Source: Methanosarcina sp. MTP4
GTDB lineage: Archaea; Halobacteriota; Methanosarcinia; Methanosarcinales; Methanosarcinaceae
Direction: 5' to 3'
Assembly (NCBI RefSeq): GCF_000970045.1
Contig: NZ_CP009505.1
Location: forward strand, 372,001-436,000
Length of the DNA stretch: 64,000 nt
Shown: in pieces, positions 55,645 through 64,000 of the stretch
How positions within the stretch are numbered: the first letter of the stretch is position 1
Layout of the letters: the number at the start of each line of letters is the position of its first letter
The notes under the pieces: generated by a model
What the model was told of the DNA's origin: nothing
What the model saw: the letters and a program-made list of their open reading frames with translations, nothing else
Databases searched by the model: none
Program-made: the position numbers and the translations under genes

Positions 55645-56471
55645 AAAGATTCCTTCCCTTGCTTTGATTTCGGGTCCATGCAGTCCCTAAGCCCGTCTCC
55701 CAGGAAATTAAACCCGAGGACGGTAAACATTATCGAAAGCCCCGGGAAGATCATAAGGTAGGGGGCCGTGCGGAGAAAATACCTCCCGTCATTTAGCATG
55801 GCCCCCCATTCCGGGAGGGTTTGCACCCCAAACCCGAGAAAGCTCAGGCCCGCAGATGCGAGGATCACATATCCGATCCCGAGGGTCCCCATCACAAGGA
55901 GAGGGGATGAAGCATGTGGGAGGACATGGCGGATGATCACGTACAGGTCGCTTCCTCCGAACCCTTTTGCTACTGTTACGAATTCCCGGTTTTTAACCGT
56001 AAGTACCGAAGCCCTGACCACTCTTGCATAGCCTGTCCATTCAACCAGGACAAGGGCCAGCACCAGGTTCGTAAGGCTCCCTCCGAAAAGCCCCACTATC
56101 GCCAGGGCTAGAAACATGCTGGGGAACGCCAGAAACCCGTCTACGAGTCGCATCAGGACTTCATCCGCAAACCCTCCGAAGTAGCCGGCAGTGGTGCCAA
56201 CGGCAGTTCCTATAAAAAGGGATAGCATCACAACCGAAAACCCGATTAAAAGGGATATGCGGCTCGCAAACAGTACCCTGCTAAGTACACATCTCCCCAG
56301 GTGGTCGGTGCCGAAAGGGTATTCGGAGTTTGGGGGAGTCAGCCTCAAGTCCAGGTTTATTGCTTCCGGGTCGTGGGGGACAAGCCAGGCTGCAAAAAGG
56401 GCTATAAAGCCGAGGAAGCCGAGAATAATTAGCCCGGCAAGCAGGCTCCTGTTTTTAATTCCGCATTTCAT
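55641..56471 (-). CDS. dppC: Oligopeptide/nickel ABC transporter permease (DppC type)
   Basis: A 276-residue permease with an N-terminal helix (LLAGLIILGFLGFIALFAAW), the HPFGTDHLGR-type loop (here YPFGTDHLGRCVLSR) and five further helices. The EAA loop region is VRASVLTVKNREFVTVAKGFGGSDLYVIIRH. The ATG at 56471 lies inside the end of dppB and has GAGG in front; a frame to 56513 would overlap more. Confidence 0.92.
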   Translation of the reverse strand: MKCGIKNRSLLAGLIILGFLGFIALFAAWLVPHDPEAINLDLRLTPPNSEYPFGTDHLGRCVLSRVLFASRISLLIGFSVVMLSLFIGTAVGTTAGYFGGFADEVLMRLVDGFLAFPSMFLALAIVGLFGGSLTNLVLALVLVEWTGYARVVRASVLTVKNREFVTVAKGFGGSDLYVIIRHVLPHASSPLLVMGTLGIGYVILASAGLSFLGFGVQTLPEWGAMLNDGRYFLRTAPYLMIFPGLSIMFTVLGFNFLGDGLRDCMDPKSKQGKESL

Positions 56472-57402
56472 CTCGAATCCTCGGGTCAAGGCAGCTGTAA
56501 GAAAGGTCAACAAGCAGGTTTATGGCAACAAAGAGGACAGCCACAAAGAGAAGGGTTCCCTGGATCATAGGATAGTCCCGGTTGTAGATCGAACTGACAA
56601 TAAGGTTTCCAAGCCCCGGCCAGGCAAATACGGTTTCAACCACCGCGGAACCGTTTAACAGGTATCCGAAATTCAGGCCCGCCATGGTCAGCACGGGAAT
56701 TATGGAGTTTTTAAGGGCATGTTTTCCGATCACAACCTTTTCCGAAAGCCCTTTTGCCCTGGAGGCGTAGATGTAGTCTTCCTGAAGTACCTCGAGGAGG
56801 CTTGCCCTCATAAGGCGCATTGTCACGGCTGCGGAACTTGTCCCGAGAGTCAGCATGGGTAAGATGAGGTGTGAAAAGTCTCCGTTCTCCCCAAACCCTC
56901 CTGCAGGAAGAATACGTAAGAATACGGAAAAAACCAGTATCATAAGATACCCCTGCCAGAAATTTGGCATGGAAACCCCAAGGAGGGCAAGAAACCTGCT
57001 CAGGTCGTCAATCCAGGTATCATGTTTCAAAGCTGCAAGGATGCCTGCGGGAATCGAGATTGCAAGCGAGACCAGGAAACTTGCAAAGGCAAGCTTGAAA
57101 GTGGCGGTAAAGGCTTGCAGGATTGCCTCAGAGACCGGGCGTTCGCTCATATAGGAATAGCCAAGCTCCCCCCGCAGCACGGCTCCTAGCCAGTTCAGGT
57201 ACTGCACATACAGGGGCTTATCAAAGCCTTCCTTGATCCTGAATTCTTCCACAGCGGCAGGGTCAGCCCCTCCCGATGAACTTGTCAAGATAATTTCGGC
57301 GGGGTCTCCGGGGGCTATATAAATTAAAGAAAAACTAACAATTGAAATGAAAAGAAGCACTGGTGCCATCAACACGATCTTTTTTAACATATATGTTATC
57401 AT
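56455..57402 (-). CDS. dppB: Oligopeptide/nickel ABC transporter permease (DppB type)
   Basis: A permease of about 315 residues with six membrane helices. The family N-terminus is ISIVSFSLIYIAPGDPAEIIL, followed by YLNWLGAVLRGELGYSYMSERPV. The EAA loop is MRASLLEVLQEDYIYASRAKGLSEKVVIGKHALKN, and the C-terminus ends LSYSCLDPRIR. The start is uncertain among several ATGs (57426, 57402, 57390); GGTG is best placed for 57402. It is the first gene of dppBCDF; the binding protein lies apart at 59503. Confidence 0.9.
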   Translation of the reverse strand: MITYMLKKIVLMAPVLLFISIVSFSLIYIAPGDPAEIILTSSSGGADPAAVEEFRIKEGFDKPLYVQYLNWLGAVLRGELGYSYMSERPVSEAILQAFTATFKLAFASFLVSLAISIPAGILAALKHDTWIDDLSRFLALLGVSMPNFWQGYLMILVFSVFLRILPAGGFGENGDFSHLILPMLTLGTSSAAVTMRLMRASLLEVLQEDYIYASRAKGLSEKVVIGKHALKNSIIPVLTMAGLNFGYLLNGSAVVETVFAWPGLGNLIVSSIYNRDYPMIQGTLLFVAVLFVAINLLVDLSYSCLDPRIRDEMRN

Positions 57403-57699
57403 TTTGAAGTACACCATTTTTAGCATTAATTTTTATTTTTTTATGATTTATTGTTATCCTTTTGTTAATTTGTCTCTCTATTATTCATATATATTTTTTT
57501 CGATTTGTTCCGGGATTTCCGGATTTCAAAGAGCCCTAAAAATGGTTATTAGGCTCGGGAGTATCTTTTCATGGTATACTTATGAGTGATTTTTCCATAC
57601 TGATGAAAAGCTCAATATGCTGAATCTGTTTAAAAGGTAGTATATGCGAGTTGCCGGAATACCTGGAATAATGAGCAAAAAAGAGAAGAGGGTAAATTG

Positions 57700-58506
57700 G
57701 TGGACGATAGTAAATTAGCGGACGATAGTAAATTAATGAATGATAGTAAATTAATGAATGATAGCAAATTAATGAATGATAGCAAATTGACGGACGATGA
57801 TATAACTGCTGACGTTATAGCTTATCTTCGTGGAAATGGGGCTTCCCTGGTAGGGGTCGCCGGGCTTGATTCACTGGATTCTAATCCTTATTCTGACCTG
57901 CATAAGGCGGTAGTTTACGGGGTTGCACTGGACCCTGGGGTTCTCGGGAATCTCGTCAATGGGCCTGATTCTGGTTATTCTGCCGAATGCACACGGGCAA
58001 ACGGGAAACTTCGGGAACTGGGCACAAAGCTTGTAACTTACCTTGAAGAGAGGGGGTTTGAGGCAGTTTCCCTCGGTCCGACCACTGAAAACTTTGATAA
58101 GGAAAAATTATCCGTGGCTTTTCCCCACAAAACTGCAGCCACAAGGGCGGGCCTGGGCTGGGTTGGCAAATGCGATCTCCTGGTCACAAGGGAGTTCGGT
58201 TCGGCTCTTCGCTTTAACACGGTCTTTACCAGTGCGCCTCTCAAACCCGGCAAACCTGTAGGGCGTTCCTTCTGCGGGGAATGTACCCGGTGTGTAGAAG
58301 CATGCCCTGTCGGTGCCATTTCAGGCAAAGAATGGTGTCCTGGGCTTTACAGGGATGAGTTTCTGGACATAAAAGCATGCTACGAGGAATGCAATAACAA
58401 TTTTGAAAAAAGGGACGTCCAAGCCTCAATATGCGGGATTTGCATTGCTGCCTGTCCGTGGACTCTGAAATACCTAAAAAAGGCGTCCACAAAAAGCAAA
58501 ACTTAA
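57700..58506 (+). CDS. Iron-sulfur QueG-like protein with an N-terminal hexapeptide repeat
   Basis: About 268 residues. The C-terminal half resembles epoxyqueuosine reductase-type proteins: HKTAATRAGLGWVGKCDLLVT and two 4Fe-4S motifs, CGECTRCVEACP near residue 190 and CGICIAACP near 248. The first 30 residues are five near-identical DSKLMN units encoded by an 18-bp tandem repeat (about 57703-57795) and are unlikely to belong to the fold. A GTG behind GAGGG was chosen; ATGs within the repeats could also serve. It lies opposite in strand to the transporter genes around it. The substrate is unknown. Confidence 0.78.
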   Translation: MDDSKLADDSKLMNDSKLMNDSKLMNDSKLTDDDITADVIAYLRGNGASLVGVAGLDSLDSNPYSDLHKAVVYGVALDPGVLGNLVNGPDSGYSAECTRANGKLRELGTKLVTYLEERGFEAVSLGPTTENFDKEKLSVAFPHKTAATRAGLGWVGKCDLLVTREFGSALRFNTVFTSAPLKPGKPVGRSFCGECTRCVEACPVGAISGKEWCPGLYRDEFLDIKACYEECNNNFEKRDVQASICGICIAACPWTLKYLKKASTKSKT

Positions 58507-58542
58507 GCTTGAATACAAAAAATTTAGGAATCAGGGGGCTCA

Positions 58543-59298
58543 TTAGGCCGTTTTTTGCCCCGTAATCAGGAAGATTGAGGTGTCCCTGAGAAATCTTTGG
58601 GTGAATGAAAGCTTGCTTTTCTTAAATTTTTGCACTTCTTGAAGGGGATTTACAGCAGTGTTTGCAAAACCCATTTTGGAAAAGACAATAGAGATGTTTT
58701 CCGGGCTTATATCTTCATAAAGGGGAAGGGAATTTCGGATCGGCTCGTAAAACTCGTCGAAAAATGATCTTGGAGGGTTTTTATTCATGTCCGTGTTCAC
58801 CACGCCGGTAATCCAGCGTTTGATCCTCTTGTCCGGGCGGGGGTTAAACCAGTTGCCGTCGATGGCAAAAACCTTGCCCCCTGGTTTGAGGACTCGCTTC
58901 CACTCCTGAACAGCCGCGGTGGGTCGGGGGAGGGTCCAGAGCAGGTATTTGTTCACAACAAGATCGAAATAGCAGTCCTCAAATGGCAGGTTTTCCGCAT
59001 CCCCCTGAAAGAAATCAACCTTAATTCCCAGGCTCTTCGCATTGTTCCGTGCTTTTTCGAGCATGCCTAGGGAAATATCTACGGCCGTCACCTCGTGCCC
59101 CATTTCGGAAAAGAGAAGTGCAAGAAAACCAGGCCCTGTTCCCACATCCAGTACCTTTAACTTTTGCCCTGAAGGCAAGGAATTTTCAAGCATACGCCTC
59201 CAGACAATCCGCTCTTCTTCATCAAAGCCATTCTCCCCATTTGTATATGTGGAAGACCTGAGGTTCCAGTAATCGGCAATAACTTTCTTGCAGTCCAT
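58543..59298 (-). CDS. Class I SAM-dependent methyltransferase
   Basis: A 251-residue methyltransferase. Motif I VLDVGTGPGFLALLFSE is near residue 48, an acidic residue ends strand 2 (VTAVDIS), GDAENLPFEDCYFDLVV carries motifs II-III near 98, and VLKPGGKVFAIDGNW is near 137. The substrate is unknown. It lies between the dppBCDF genes and the binding-protein gene on the same strand, so the product may relate to the transported ligand; this is only positional. The ATG at 59298 follows GGGGAG. Confidence 0.88.
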   Translation of the reverse strand: MDCKKVIADYWNLRSSTYTNGENGFDEEERIVWRRMLENSLPSGQKLKVLDVGTGPGFLALLFSEMGHEVTAVDISLGMLEKARNNAKSLGIKVDFFQGDAENLPFEDCYFDLVVNKYLLWTLPRPTAAVQEWKRVLKPGGKVFAIDGNWFNPRPDKRIKRWITGVVNTDMNKNPPRSFFDEFYEPIRNSLPLYEDISPENISIVFSKMGFANTAVNPLQEVQKFKKSKLSFTQRFLRDTSIFLITGQKTA

Positions 59299-59502
59299 AA
59301 AATTACTCCCCATCATAAATCTTTAAGAGAAATGCAGTTTCTGCTTTTTCGTTTTCATGAGTTTTCTTTTCACAACTTTCCATTTTCATAAGCCTGTTTT
59401 TCCCGGGTCGGCCATTGACCTGAAAAGCAGGGAGAAACCCCTCCATCAGGAGCTTTTCCTGTGAATTTCTCCCTGCGAATTTCTCCCTGCAAAGTTTTCT
59501 AA

Positions 59503-61125
59503 TTATTCTTCAATGTAGATGTCCTTCGTTATGAAGGAAATGTCATTAGGGTAAATCTCATATCCTTTTACCCGTGTGTTTATTCCATCAAGTTCCTTAT
59601 AGTAAAATACAAATATTTCCGGAGAGTCGGCAAGGACCCGGGCCTGGACGAGGTCGTAGTATTCCTGCCTTTCCTCAGGGCTCGTGCTTTCCCTAGCTTC
59701 TTTGATCCATTCGTCAACCTCACTGTCAGAGTACCCTGTCCAGGCTGCCTGTACGCCGGTGGACTCAAAGTGGTAGGAGAGGAAATAGTCGGGGTCTCCG
59801 GCAGGCGCAACGTTCCAGGCATAAAGGGAAAGGTCATAGTTCCCATCACTGGTGTCTGCGCTCAAAGCCCCTGTTTCAAGGACAATTACCTCGGTTTTGA
59901 TGCCGATTTTCTCAAACTGGGAGGCTATGACTTCAGCCGTGGGTTTAAGCTCAGCCCTTTTTTCATAGGTGCGGATGGAAAGTTCGAACGGCTTTCCTCC
60001 ATATTCAAGCCAGCCGTCTCCGTCAGTATCGGAAATTCCTGCCTCTGAAAGCATTTCCTTTGCTTTTTCGGGGGAATAATCGTAGCTTTCGAGCTTTTCA
60101 TTGGCTGACCAGGGAAGAGTTGACGGGAACACTCCCTTTGCAGGCCCCCCTGCCCCCTCGAGAGCAGCGCTTACAACCTGGTCACGGTCGATTGCATAAT
60201 TAAGGGCCTGCCTGACACTCACATCGCCAAGGGGTGCTTTGTTTGTATTGACATACATAAAACAGAGTCTCAGGGTTTCCTTACTCGGGACTTCAAGGTC
60301 CGGGCTTTTGCTGATAAGTCCGGATTCCGTGGCCGGGACACCCCGGACAAGGTCGCAGTCGTCTGCCTGGAGTTTGAACGACCTTGTAAGAGGATCGGAA
60401 ACGTAGTCAATGGTCACACTTTCAAGCTTAACATCCCCCCTCCAGTATGCCTCGTTTCGCAAAACCGATAGTCTGAGGCCGTCTTCGTAGCTTTCAAACT
60501 TAAAAGGCCCCGTCCCCACGGGTTTATGGGTAAGGTCTTCTGCTTTCGGGCTTACAATTGAAAGCAGGGGGTCGGATAGGCTTGCAATGGTCGGTGCATA
60601 AGGTTCTTTCGTCCTGATGAGGACCTTCAGGTCTTCCGGGGCTGATACCGATTCGATAAAATCATACTCAGTATGCCTGACGTTTTCAGGGTCCAGGGCC
60701 CTGTTTATCGAATATACCACCGCTTCGGCATTAAGGGGAGTTCCGTCATGGAACCGTACCCCCGGCCTCAGGTCGATTTGCCAGGCGGTATCATTGAGCC
60801 TTTCGTAGCCTTCCGCAAGTTCAGGCTTGAGGTTCATATCGGAATCATAAGCAAAGAGGGTCTCATATATCCCGGCTTCCCGGACGTACCAACCCACCCA
60901 TTTGTAAGCAGGGTCAAGGGACTCATCCGGTCCGAAAATCATAACAGCCCGAAGGTTTCCACTCTTTCCGGAGGAAAGGTCTTCTCCAGCTACCTCTGAA
61001 TCATTAAGTGAAGATGCTTCAGCCTTATCGGAATCGACACAGCCGGAAAAAAACACTGATATCAGCACAATGCAAATCAATGCAATATATATGGAATTCC
61101 TTTCTTTTTTGTTAATTGGTAACAC
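59503..61125 (-). CDS. dppA: Extracellular solute-binding lipoprotein of a peptide/nickel ABC transporter (DppA type)
   Basis: A binding protein of about 540 residues, family 5. The signal peptide ends in lipobox FFSGC. Landmarks are GYERLNDTAWQIDLRPGVRFHDGTPLNAE (the family signature region), LTHKPVGTGPFKFESYEDG, the VRQALNYAIDRDQVV segment and DGDGWLEYGGKPFELSI. It should feed DppBCDF, 2 kb downstream on the same strand. I chose GTG at 61125 (GTGATT just upstream); a TTG at 61155 would add ten residues. Peptide or nickel chelate cannot be distinguished. Confidence 0.9.
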   Translation of the reverse strand: MLPINKKERNSIYIALICIVLISVFFSGCVDSDKAEASSLNDSEVAGEDLSSGKSGNLRAVMIFGPDESLDPAYKWVGWYVREAGIYETLFAYDSDMNLKPELAEGYERLNDTAWQIDLRPGVRFHDGTPLNAEAVVYSINRALDPENVRHTEYDFIESVSAPEDLKVLIRTKEPYAPTIASLSDPLLSIVSPKAEDLTHKPVGTGPFKFESYEDGLRLSVLRNEAYWRGDVKLESVTIDYVSDPLTRSFKLQADDCDLVRGVPATESGLISKSPDLEVPSKETLRLCFMYVNTNKAPLGDVSVRQALNYAIDRDQVVSAALEGAGGPAKGVFPSTLPWSANEKLESYDYSPEKAKEMLSEAGISDTDGDGWLEYGGKPFELSIRTYEKRAELKPTAEVIASQFEKIGIKTEVIVLETGALSADTSDGNYDLSLYAWNVAPAGDPDYFLSYHFESTGVQAAWTGYSDSEVDEWIKEARESTSPEERQEYYDLVQARVLADSPEIFVFYYKELDGINTRVKGYEIYPNDISFITKDIYIEE

Positions 61126-61155
61126 TTCAATCACTAAAAATGTGTAATTGAACAA

Positions 61156-61502
61156 AGTATATTAACATTCTCATTTGTTCTATTAAATGTTACGATTATA
61201 TTTTTATTTGCTACTATATCCGATACATGGCTTATAAATTCTCACAATATATCTATAAAACATTTTTTTTTCAGAAATATCTTACTCATTTTGTTCCATG
61301 AACTTCTATGTGATATTGAATTAATTTGAACATTTCTCATGTAGCGACATCATAATGCATCAGGTCAAACATAACTTAAATGCTAATTTTCAGGTGTGAT
61401 AGGATATGTTCCACACCCTGAGGCATAAAAGGAAATTAAAAAGAAGATGAATGAAAAATAGATAAATAAATGAAAAGAAAAAAAGAAATAAATTTATTTT
61501 TT
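61156..61502. other. AT-rich spacer between dppA and the Mrp gene
   Basis: About 350 AT-rich bases containing the dppA promoter on the minus strand. A purine-rich A/G tract at 61420-61500 reads as a T-rich tail on the minus strand just after the Mrp gene and may end its transcript. No gene was seen. Confidence 0.4.
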
Positions 61503-62336
61503 TTAGAGGATCTTTTCGACTGAGTTTACTACGAGTTCGAAGTTCTTCTGCCACTCGGTGCTGTGGTCGAGGCCCTGGAGGACTGTGCCTTTGTCTTCCA
61601 TTTCGGCTACTTTGGGCTCGATCGGGAGTTCGGCAATGACGGGGACGTTGAAGTCCTGTGAGGCTTTTTCCACGCCTCCGCTTCCGAAGACATTGATCAT
61701 CTCGCCGCAGTGGGGGCAGACGAGGCCGTTCATGTTGTCCACGATCCCGATTACAGGGACGTTGAGTTTGGACGAGAAGTTGATGGACTTCCTGACGCTG
61801 ACCAGGGCTACGTCCTGGGGGGTCGTGACGATCACGGAGCCGTCACAGTTGGGGATGAGCTGGGCTACGCTGAGGGGTTCGTCTCCCGTGCCTGGAGGAA
61901 GGTCGATTATCAGGTAGTCAAGTTCGCCCCAGTATACCTCTTCCAGGAACTGCTTGATTGCTCCCATCTTGGCAGGGCCTCTCCAGATTACGGGGGAGTC
62001 CTTGTTTTCGAGCAGGAAGCCCACGGACATAACGGACAGGTTGGAAAAGACTCGTACCGGGATAATTCCCTGTTCGTTGACCTCAGGCCTTGAGGATTCG
62101 AGTCCGAAGATGGTTGGGACTGTCGGCCCGTGGATGTCGCAGTCAAGGAGCCCTACCCTGTACCCGCGCAGGGCCAGGCCTGCAGCAAGGTTTGCGGCAA
62201 TGGTGCTTTTTCCCACTCCCCCTTTTCCGCTCATGACCATAATCTTGCGCTTGATACGACGTAGATTGACAACGATTTTTGGTTCTTCGGGCTTTGTCTT
62301 CGATAATGTTTCTAATGGTTGAACCTTATCTGTCAT
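61503..62336 (-). CDS. Mrp/NBP35-family iron-sulfur carrier ATPase
   Basis: A 277-residue P-loop protein that binds and delivers Fe-S clusters. The deviant Walker A GKGGVGKST is at residues 37-45, with the Mrp segments VIWRGPAKMGAIKQFL, YLIIDLPPGTGDEPLS and VTTPQDVALVSVRK. The cluster-binding CPHC is near residue 208. An N-terminal ferredoxin-like cysteine motif, present in some NBP35 proteins, is absent. It precedes the DUF134 and NifX-like group, as in other methanogens. Confidence 0.94.
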   Translation of the reverse strand: MTDKVQPLETLSKTKPEEPKIVVNLRRIKRKIMVMSGKGGVGKSTIAANLAAGLALRGYRVGLLDCDIHGPTVPTIFGLESSRPEVNEQGIIPVRVFSNLSVMSVGFLLENKDSPVIWRGPAKMGAIKQFLEEVYWGELDYLIIDLPPGTGDEPLSVAQLIPNCDGSVIVTTPQDVALVSVRKSINFSSKLNVPVIGIVDNMNGLVCPHCGEMINVFGSGGVEKASQDFNVPVIAELPIEPKVAEMEDKGTVLQGLDHSTEWQKNFELVVNSVEKIL

Positions 62337-62418
62337 ATTTGATCGCCTTTGTGATATCTATTATGATTTTTTAAACAGTATCCACTATCCATGTACCTAT
62401 TAATTCTCTATATCCCTT

Positions 62419-62757
62419 TCACGTTTCATCATTTTTGATGTTATCTGTACTCTCTGCCTCGATATAGTTCCCGCCCTTTATTTCTATTGCTTTGCCCCGG
62501 CTAAGGGCCAGAGCGACTTTCATGCGGGCGGCTTTCAGGTCTTCCCAGAAAGCTCTTCTCGAGATTCCTACCCTGGTCGCGGCATCTTCCTGCCGCAGGT
62601 CTTCAAGGTCCACCAGTCTGAGGGCTTCGAGTTCTTCTATTGTGAGGGATACCACTTCAAGTTCGGATAGAGGGACTCCTCTTGGCTTGAAGTACGTGAT
62701 ATCAGGCGTCTGTGATACGCGCCTGGGGCACTTTGGTCTTCCTCTGCATTTTTTCAT
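62419..62757 (-). CDS. DUF134 family predicted DNA-binding protein
   Basis: A 112-residue protein with the family N-terminus [23 protein letters not shown] and [24 protein letters not shown] helix-turn-helix follows ([30 protein letters not shown]). Members usually sit beside Mrp and NifX-like genes and are thought to regulate them. It is divergent from the NifX-like genes, with a 230-base promoter region between. Confidence 0.92.
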   Translation of the reverse strand: MKKCRGRPKCPRRVSQTPDITYFKPRGVPLSELEVVSLTIEELEALRLVDLEDLRQEDAATRVGISRRAFWEDLKAARMKVALALSRGKAIEIKGGNYIEAESTDNIKNDET

Positions 62758-62989
62758 GGTAATTACTTATGCACATTGCGGAGTAAATATATAATTATTT
62801 CTCTTTCCACACAGAAAAGTATAAATATTTATGTACTATTGAGTTAAATTAGTTATTATGGATGTACCCGAGTCCCGACAGGTTCCGGTTGGAATCCGGG
62901 AACTCGTCATTGCCGGCAAAAATCCTGTTTCCGGGAAATGAGCCTGGGTGCAGGCTTGGAAATGAGCTGTCGGAGACGGAGAAATTAAT

Positions 62990-63355
62990 ATGAAAATTTG
63001 CGTAACAGCTAAAGATAAAGGCATGGATTCAGGGATTGACCCACGTTTTGGAAGATGCGCGTATTTCGTAATCGTTGATTCCGAATCAGGTTCTGTGAAC
63101 TCTTTTGAAAATACAGCGGTAGGTGCATCAGGTGGAGCTGGCATACGAGCTGCGGAAGCCGTGGCAAACCTGGGAGCCGAAGCCCTCCTGACAGGCTCGG
63201 TAGGCCCGAATGCATTTTCCATCCTTTCCGAGGTTGGAATCGATGTCAGGGTCGGCATAAAAGGCACAGTTGAAGATGCCTTGAATGCATATCGAGAAGG
63301 GAAACTTGAAGCAATAGACTCTCCGAATGCCTCTGCCCATGCGGGAATGAAATAA
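62990..63355 (+). CDS. NifX/NifB-C-terminal-like (dinitrogenase iron-molybdenum cofactor family) protein 1
   Basis: A 121-residue protein of the NifX/NafY-like cofactor-binding family. Landmarks are MKICVTAKDKGMDSGIDPRFGRCAYFVIVD, FENTAVGASGGAGIRAAE, LTGSVGPNAFSIL and a C-terminal YREGKLE. Such proteins carry Fe-S or FeMo-type clusters. There are no nif genes in view, so general metal-cluster handling is likely. The ATG follows GGAGA. Confidence 0.9.
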   Translation: MKICVTAKDKGMDSGIDPRFGRCAYFVIVDSESGSVNSFENTAVGASGGAGIRAAEAVANLGAEALLTGSVGPNAFSILSEVGIDVRVGIKGTVEDALNAYREGKLEAIDSPNASAHAGMK

Positions 63356-63465
63356 AGCAAAGGAAATAAGCCGGAAAACAAAAAAAACGTGTAAATTACA
63401 CGATAACTCTCAAATAGCTCTCAAACAACTCTCAATTATATATAAAACAATTTAAGGTGACTCCT

Positions 63466-63831
63466 ATGAAGGTATGCGTTCCCACCAGGGATGAAAACGG
63501 TATGGAAGGAATTGTTGAACAGCACTTTGGAAAAGCTCCCACATATACTATCCTTGACACCGATACGAGGGAAGTTGTGGTGATCCCCAACACCAGTGAA
63601 CACCTGGGCGGTGTGGGGCTGCCCCCTGAGTACCTCCACCAGCAAGGCGTAGATATCATGCTCTGTGCAGGGCTAGGGTTCAAAGCAGTTCAGATGTTTG
63701 AATCCTACGGGATTAAAGTCTTCGTAGGGGCTGGCGGTACGGCCAGAGACACTTTCGAAGCCTGGGAGGCAGGCAAGCTGCAGGACGCAAATGCTAGCAA
63801 TTCCTGCGCCGATCACGGACACAACCATTAA
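63466..63831 (+). CDS. NifX-like protein 2 with a His-rich tail
   Basis: A 121-residue paralogue of the preceding gene: MKVCVPTRDENGMEGIVEQHFGKAPTYTILD, LCAGLGFKAVQMFESYGIKVFVGAGGTARD, and a metal-binding-looking tail CADHGHNH. The ATG at 63466 has GGTGA six bases before it; a GTG at 63457 is less likely. It is followed by a CDF transporter, so a link with metal homeostasis is plausible. Confidence 0.9.
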   Translation: MKVCVPTRDENGMEGIVEQHFGKAPTYTILDTDTREVVVIPNTSEHLGGVGLPPEYLHQQGVDIMLCAGLGFKAVQMFESYGIKVFVGAGGTARDTFEAWEAGKLQDANASNSCADHGHNH

Positions 63832-63877
63832 AAGGGTTCTGAAAAACTTGCTTTGATATTCTAAAAGGACTTTCCAA

Positions 63878-64000
63878 ATGACTGTACAGGAGAAGCTGAG
63901 ACTCGGGATCACGGCCTCCAGAAACGCCATCTTCTCCCTGGTCCTGCTGGCCCTGGTTAAAGGTTCTGTCGGGCTTTATTCTGGAAGCACGGCTCTGCTG
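63878..64000 (+). CDS. Cation diffusion facilitator family transporter, 5' part
   Basis: Only the first 41 residues are in the window. The sequence SRNAIFSLVLLALVKGSVG followed by YSGSTALL is typical of the first membrane helix of CDF metal exporters. AAGGA lies nine bases before the ATG. It is cut by the window end. Confidence 0.75.
   Translation, partial: MTVQEKLRLGITASRNAIFSLVLLALVKGSVGLYSGSTALL

Noticed and set aside
62858-62941. 27-codon frame (MDVPESRQVPVG...) upstream of the first NifX-like gene
   Set aside because: Very short, no clear ribosome binding site and no recognisable match; it may be a leader peptide, but evidence is lacking.

Overview
The window is archaeal and almost certainly from Methanosarcina or a close relative. 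It carries a TATA-binding protein, MBF1, Spt5/SecE, archaeal L1/L10/L11/L12 ribosomal proteins, the proteasome-activating nucleotidase PAN, archaeal FtsZ, DUF99 and DUF134 proteins and an anaerobic (cobalt-early) corrin pathway. Leaders are T-rich and many genes have GGAGG/GGTGATC-type ribosome binding sites. No tRNA or rRNA gene, CRISPR array or transposase gene was recognised.

Layout. 1-2.5 kb: feoB (iron uptake) and a small ORF. 3-10 kb: a coiled-coil protein followed by the chromosome-condensation set smc-scpA-scpB. 10-13.4 kb: tbp behind a cluster of TATA-like elements, a membrane glycosyltransferase, thiC. 13.6-19.4 kb: three tandem paralogous lipoproteins and a lipoprotein M3 peptidase. 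20-24.3 kb: ogt, an iron-sulfur QueG-like protein, a SAM hydrolase-type enzyme and a membrane HEAT-repeat protein.

24.3-31.5 kb is an accessory island and the most interesting part. It holds a HEPN-type protein (Rx4H motif), a KAP P-loop NTPase fused to an FGE-sulfatase (C-type-lectin-like) domain, a small conflict-system-like accessory protein and a caspase-like protease fused to a second FGE-sulfatase domain. The last 125 bp of both FGE genes are variable repeats (VR) of a diversity-generating retroelement (DGR), and a matching 125-bp template repeat (TR) lies downstream at 31036-31160. Against the TR, the caspase gene's VR has 21 substitutions, every one at a template adenine. The KAP gene's VR has 18, of which 14 are at adenines. 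A decayed, truncated second template sits behind the KAP gene. No reverse transcriptase is encoded in the window, so one would have to act from elsewhere or have been lost.

31.5-41.5 kb: a radical SAM protein, then on the minus strand ftsZ, secE-spt5 and rpl11-rpl1-rpl10-rpl12, a DUF99 gene, and pan, which is interrupted by an in-frame TAA; MBF1 is divergent from pan. 41.9-45.6 kb: a TatD-like hydrolase, an isocitrate/isopropylmalate dehydrogenase and a convergent DRE-TIM acyltransferase (possibly Re-citrate synthase), which fits a partial oxidative TCA branch. 46.5-51.4 kb: cobalamin ring genes cbiT-L-F-G(N)-G(C)-H-C. cbiG is split, a MITE-like element lies in the gap, and the N-terminal half has no canonical start codon. 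51.5-53.3 kb: a thiol-redox group (CcdA and two thioredoxin-like lipoproteins). 53.7-61.2 kb: an oligopeptide/nickel-type ABC transporter (dppBCDF plus the separate binding protein dppA), with a methyltransferase and an iron-sulfur protein between. 61.5-64 kb: Mrp/NBP35 ATPase, DUF134 regulator, two NifX-like proteins and the start of a CDF metal transporter.

Short tandem arrays (often 14 bp) fill many spacers, and one dispersed palindromic element occurs twice in opposite orientation.
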